Origin: an uncultured Blastocatellia bacterium
GTDB taxonomy: Bacteria; Acidobacteriota; Blastocatellia; Pyrinomonadales; Pyrinomonadaceae
Direction: 5' to 3'
DNA: 9,833 bases
NCBI GenBank assembly: GCA_946480785.1
Contig: CAMLLD010000128.1
Span: forward strand, 1-9,833
The notes under the pieces were generated by a model. The model searched no databases, was not told where the DNA came from, and saw only the letters and a program-made list of their open reading frames with translations. Position 1 is the stretch's first letter. Each line of letters starts with the position of its first letter. Positions 6,875 through 9,833 of the stretch are shown here, in pieces. The translations under genes and the position numbers were made by a program.

Positions 6875-9099
6875 TGCGAAACTCTGTGATTCTGATTCTG
6901 TTGCTGACGATTACGACTTTTGGCCAACAGCGCAACTCAACTGCCGACGTGCCGCTGCCGGCAGCCGGCGCCGCTGGAACCGTGACGCTCTCGCTGAGTG
7001 AATACAACCGTCTCGTTGAGCTTTCCGCACGCAAGACACAATCGCCCGACGCAGCGCCGTTGCCGTTTGTGTTGACGCGCGCCGTTTTCAAGTTGCGGGT
7101 TGAAGACCAAACGCTTCAGGGCACTGTCACGATCGACGGCGCGTCGCTCGCGAAAGGACCAGTGAAAGCGCCGCTGTTGAGCGGTCTCACGATCCTGCAA
7201 GCCGATCAATCGGGCAATCCGCTGCCGCTGCTGCTCGAAGGATCGAGTCACGCCGCGATCTTAAACAAGCCTGGCCCATTCGCCGTGTCGCTCGGCGTCG
7301 CTACGCCGTTAACTATCGACGCCGGACGTGCGTCGTTCACGTTGCCGGCGCCGCTCGCGGGCAGTTCGCTGCTGAGTTTGGAACTGCCGGGCAATCACGC
7401 GAACGTGCACGTCGAACCGGGACTCGTTACGAGTCGCAACACCGCAAACGGCAACACGTTGATCGAAGCATCACTCGAGCCCGGCAAGCCGGCGCGCGTT
7501 TGGTGGACCACGCGTGAAGTCGCGGCGCCGGTCGCGCAACGCGAGGTTCGTTTTCTTTCCGACATCAAAACCGTCGTTTCGGTCGGTGATTCACAACTGC
7601 GGCTCACGGCTTTGTGCGACGTGAACGTCATTCAGGGCGAGCCGGCTGAGTTCAAGCTCTCGATACCGGCGGGATTTGAATTGACTGACGCTTCGGGAAG
7701 TTCGTTGGAGTCGAGCGAGCTGGCGAACGGCGTGTTGACGCTTCAGGTTCACGATCCTGCGAAACGAAACCATCAATTTCTGATCGCGATCGAACGCCCG
7801 AATCGCGAGACGAAAGCCGAGCCGCCACTATTTGCCTTCGAAGGCGCGCAACGCGAGACGGGCGAGTTGTTGGTAGAAGCTGTCGGCGCGATGGAACTGG
7901 TCGCGACCGAGTCGGGCGGCTTGCGTCGGATGGACGTGCGCGAGGCGAATGCGATCACGCGATCGCTTTCGCACTTTCCGTTGCAGGCGGCGTTTCGTTA
8001 CAACCGCCGCGCGAGCGACGCGCCTAAACTTCAACTCGAGTGGCGGCAGTTTTCGGATGCCGATGTACTTTCGGCGGTCGCGGAGCGTGCGACTGTCACG
8101 ACGTTGATGACTGTCGAAGGACGATCGCTGACGGAGGTCAGCTTGCGTGTTCGCAATCACGCGCAGTCGTTCTTGAAAGTCGAACTGCCGCGCGGCGCGC
8201 AGATCGTCACGGCTGAAGTTGAAGGTCAGGCAGTGAAACCGGCGCAGGATCCCGACGGTAGCCGTGTGCCGTTGTTGCGGGCCGGGTTGAATCCGTCGGG
8301 CGCGTACACCGTCTCGTTTGTGTATCTGAGCTCGGGGTCGCGGTTCGCGAAGAACGGCACGTACGACATGGGTTTGCCGCGTTTGGATCTGCCGATCAAC
8401 CTGTTGACGTGGGAAGTTTCGCTGCCGGATCAACTCACGGTGAAGCAGTTTGGCGGCAATGCGATTTCCGCGGAGGTGTTTCCGCCGGCCGGACAAGACT
8501 TTTTGGCCGACGCCGATGCCGACGGCGAGGAGTTTGAGCCGAACAACTGGAAGCGGAACGATCTCAGTGCGCTGCAGCCTGGTCAATTAGGAGGCATCGT
8601 GGTCGATCCGAACGGTGCTTTGGTTCCGGGTGCGAACGTGACAGTAACCACGCAGTCGGGCGCGATGGTGAGGACGAACTCCGATAGTGAAGGCCGTTGG
8701 GTGCTGGGCGGCATTGCGCCTGGTCCAGTAAGCGTGATGATTGCGGCGCCCGGTTTCAAAGACACGCGCCAGGAGCTGAATTACGACGCTTCGCGGCCGA
8801 TGCGTCTCGGCACCACGCTGCAAGTCGGAAGCGTTCAAGAGACTGTGACGGTTACTGACGGAGCTAACGCTCTAAATACCGAGAGCCGTCGCATCGAGAA
8901 CCTCGTACGGAAGAACGAAAAGGACGAGCAAGTATTTGCGAACGCGCCGTCGCAAAACGTTTTCAATTTGCAACGTCGTGTCGCGGGCATTCTTCCGGTG
9001 CGTATGGAGGTGCCGAAAGGTGGACGATCTTATCGCTTCGTGCGGCCGCTGGTTTTGGACGAGGAGACGAAGATCACGTTTCAGTACAAGTCCCGGTAA
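6871..9099 (+). CDS. Secreted beta-rich paralogue with an inserted carboxypeptidase-regulatory/TonB-receptor-type module
   Basis: Function unknown. Translation can start at GTG 6871 (742 residues) or, more likely, ATG 6874 (741). Numbering from the GTG, a short signal peptide (1 to about 18, ending TTFG before QQ) is followed by LSLSEYNRLVELS (40-52), matching SEYAALKRA of the upstream protein. Residues about 65-540 form a beta-rich region aligning along its length with the upstream product, for example LRVRNHAQSFLKVELP (425-440) against FAVRNNQRNFLKLILP. An acidic DADADG (547-552) leads into a carboxypeptidase-regulatory-like domain (about 571-660, with VVDPNGALVPGANV and DSEGRW). Then comes LQVGSVQETVTVT, the kind of linker found between that domain and the plug in Oar-like receptors. 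The C-terminal segment LPVRMEVPKGG onward (708-740) again matches the upstream protein. It lies in an operon with the preceding gene; the only cysteine is 249. It could be an envelope-assembly or surface-binding partner of TonB receptors, but this is inference. Confidence 0.85.
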   Translation: MMRNSVILILLLTITTFGQQRNSTADVPLPAAGAAGTVTLSLSEYNRLVELSARKTQSPDAAPLPFVLTRAVFKLRVEDQTLQGTVTIDGASLAKGPVKAPLLSGLTILQADQSGNPLPLLLEGSSHAAILNKPGPFAVSLGVATPLTIDAGRASFTLPAPLAGSSLLSLELPGNHANVHVEPGLVTSRNTANGNTLIEASLEPGKPARVWWTTREVAAPVAQREVRFLSDIKTVVSVGDSQLRLTALCDVNVIQGEPAEFKLSIPAGFELTDASGSSLESSELANGVLTLQVHDPAKRNHQFLIAIERPNRETKAEPPLFAFEGAQRETGELLVEAVGAMELVATESGGLRRMDVREANAITRSLSHFPLQAAFRYNRRASDAPKLQLEWRQFSDADVLSAVAERATVTTLMTVEGRSLTEVSLRVRNHAQSFLKVELPRGAQIVTAEVEGQAVKPAQDPDGSRVPLLRAGLNPSGAYTVSFVYLSSGSRFAKNGTYDMGLPRLDLPINLLTWEVSLPDQLTVKQFGGNAISAEVFPPAGQDFLADADADGEEFEPNNWKRNDLSALQPGQLGGIVVDPNGALVPGANVTVTTQSGAMVRTNSDSEGRWVLGGIAPGPVSVMIAAPGFKDTRQELNYDASRPMRLGTTLQVGSVQETVTVTDGANALNTESRRIENLVRKNEKDEQVFANAPSQNVFNLQRRVAGILPVRMEVPKGGRSYRFVRPLVLDEETKITFQYKSR
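8581..8910 (+). other. Region coding for the inserted carboxypeptidase-regulatory-like module
   Basis: Residues about 571-680 of the second paralogue. The pattern G-x-V-x-DPNGA-VPGA-V-x-V, then GRW, GP-S-V, A-GF, and LQVG-V-TVTVT runs parallel to residues 38-131 of the TonB receptor in this window (VTDPNGAVVAGAAV, NGRF, GKYSV, QGF, LQVGDVGGTVTI). The first paralogue has only a short Ser/Thr/Gln-rich and charged linker at this point. Confidence 0.75.
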
Positions 9100-9102
9100 C
9101 TA

Positions 9103-9741
9103 CTACGACGCGTACCACAGCACGGCGAAGAAGTGACACGTCGTTCCGGCGATGACGAACAGGTGCCAGATGAAATGCGCGTAACGCAGGCGGCGCGCGG
9201 AGAAGAACCCAAGCCCGCCTGTGTAAGCCACGCCACCGGCGAAGATGAGCAGTATGCCGGGCAGCGGCACTAGCTGCCAGATCGGCTTGATCGCGACGAG
9301 CGCCAGCCAGCCCATCACGACGTAGAGCACCATCGAGATCCATGAATGACGTGTGCGCGGCAGCGCCTTGATGATGATGCCCGCGATCGCGAGACTCCAA
9401 ATGATCACCAGCAGCGTCCAGCCCCACGCGCCGCGCAACACGCCGAGCGTGAACGGCGTGTACGTCCCGGCAATCAGCAGAAAGATCGCGCTGTGATCGA
9501 ACAGGCGGCAGAAGTGTTTCGTCTTTTCGTGAGTGATCGAATGATAGAGAGTTGACGCGAGATACAGCAGGACCATCGTCCCGCCGAACACCGCGGCGCC
9601 GACGATAAAATGCGTACTGCCGATACGCATCGCGGTAAGGATGAGTATCGGCAGCGCTACAACTGCGAGCACCAACCCCAGACCATGGCTGATGCTGTTG
9701 GCAATCTCTTCACGCACAGAAAGGTGCGGGCAATCACTCAT
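9103..9741 (-). CDS. Hemolysin III / PAQR-family (TrhA-type) seven-helix membrane protein
   Basis: Inner-membrane protein of the bacterial hemolysin III group, related to adiponectin receptors within the CREST superfamily; family members are linked to membrane fluidity/lipid homeostasis, and hydrolase activity is proposed for the superfamily. The 212-residue length is normal. Seven hydrophobic helices fit roughly 17-37, 44-66, 79-98, 104-124, 134-150, 158-178 and 186-209. Family motifs are EEIANSISHG (11-20), SxxxH (Ser63-His67), FDHSAIFLLIAGTYTPF (81-97) with Asp82, and HxxxH (His189-His193) in the last helix. His67, His189 and His193 are the expected metal ligands. The ATG at 9741 is chosen because the EE-xx-SISHG region starts soon after it. 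The stop is only 3 bp from that of the convergent gene. No real haemolytic role should be assumed from the family name. Confidence 0.92.
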   Translation of the reverse strand: MSDCPHLSVREEIANSISHGLGLVLAVVALPILILTAMRIGSTHFIVGAAVFGGTMVLLYLASTLYHSITHEKTKHFCRLFDHSAIFLLIAGTYTPFTLGVLRGAWGWTLLVIIWSLAIAGIIIKALPRTRHSWISMVLYVVMGWLALVAIKPIWQLVPLPGILLIFAGGVAYTGGLGFFSARRLRYAHFIWHLFVIAGTTCHFFAVLWYAS

Positions 9742-9749
9742 GCCCCAGC

Positions 9750-9755
9750 ATTGTA
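9750..9755 (-). promoter_or_regulatory. Candidate -10 box of the hemolysin III-like gene, possibly leaderless
   Basis: Minus-strand TACAAT (five of six matches to TATAAT) ends 8 nt before the ATG at 9741, so transcription would start at or within a base or two of the start codon. There is no proper Shine-Dalgarno, only GGGG. A TTGACC (9764-9769) lies upstream, but its 8-nt spacing is too short for a normal -35. Confidence 0.35.
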
Positions 9756-9799
9756 CACGTTCTGGTCAAGCCGTGGCCCAAACGATTTGAATTTGGAGT

Positions 9800-9830
9800 G
9801 CGCCGACTCGTCGGCGCTTTGGCCAAAGCG
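9800..9830. repeat. Nested palindromes, REP-like intergenic element at the window edge
   Basis: GCGCCGA (9800-9806) and TCGGCGC (9811-9817) make a perfect 7-bp stem with a CTCG loop. The 16-bp perfect palindrome 9815-9830 (CGCTTTGGCCAAAGCG) overlaps its right arm, so the two structures compete. The layout resembles extragenic palindromic repeats that I recall as abundant in some soil Acidobacteriota and Verrucomicrobia. Only one copy is visible and the element may continue past the end of the window. The remainder of 9742-9833 holds no gene. Confidence 0.45.
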
Positions 9831-9833
9831 GTG

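Noticed and set aside
7828..8586. 252-codon minus-strand frame opposite the second paralogue
   Set aside because: Arg/Gln-rich low-quality composition with no motif; the plus-strand reading matches the neighbouring paralogue, so this is a shadow.
1..9833. CRISPR arrays, tRNA/rRNA genes, insertion sequences, toxin-antitoxin or phage-defence genes
   Set aside because: No regularly spaced direct repeats, no cloverleaf-like sequence and no transposase, nuclease or defence motifs were seen on either strand.

Overview
The window looks like chromosomal DNA of a moderately GC-rich, Gram-negative-type (diderm) bacterium, most plausibly an Acidobacteriota member of the Blastocatellia/Pyrinomonas type. 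This is inferred from three things: a very large Oar-like TonB-dependent receptor with an N-terminal carboxypeptidase-regulatory-like domain, a pair of large secreted beta-rich proteins of a kind I associate with Acidobacteriota, and a palindromic REP-like element at the right edge. No rRNA, tRNA, CRISPR array, transposase or phage gene was seen.

Layout, left to right. (1) 90-1034 (-): a small MscS-type mechanosensitive channel. (2) 1035-1174: a divergent 140-bp spacer with a good sigma70-like promoter facing right. (3) 1175-4204 (+): a 1009-residue TonB-dependent outer-membrane receptor. (4) 4201-4857 (-): a phosphoribosylanthranilate-isomerase-like TIM-barrel protein with unusual active-site motifs; its stop codon shares the tetramer TTAG with the receptor's stop. 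(5) 4858-4963: a 106-bp divergent spacer. (6) 4964-6874 and 6871/6874-9099 (+): two overlapping, translationally coupled genes for secreted, beta-rich paralogues of unknown function. The second paralogue carries an extra domain resembling the N-terminus of a TonB-dependent receptor. (7) 9103-9741 (-): a hemolysin III/PAQR-family membrane protein, whose stop lies 3 bp from that of the upstream convergent gene. (8) 9742-9833: a short promoter region followed by nested palindromes.

The best candidate for something undescribed is the 4964-9099 pair. Both proteins are exported, share an N-terminal SEY motif, a long series of beta-strand segments and the same C-terminal tail, and are co-translated. 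In the second, a receptor-type module is spliced between the last shared beta domain and the tail. With the nearby TonB receptor this suggests a cell-envelope assembly. The partnership is inference: the receptor gene is separated from the pair by an opposite-strand gene, and no biochemical function can be read from the sequence. The MscS, isomerase-like and hemolysin III-like genes are probably unrelated housekeeping neighbours.
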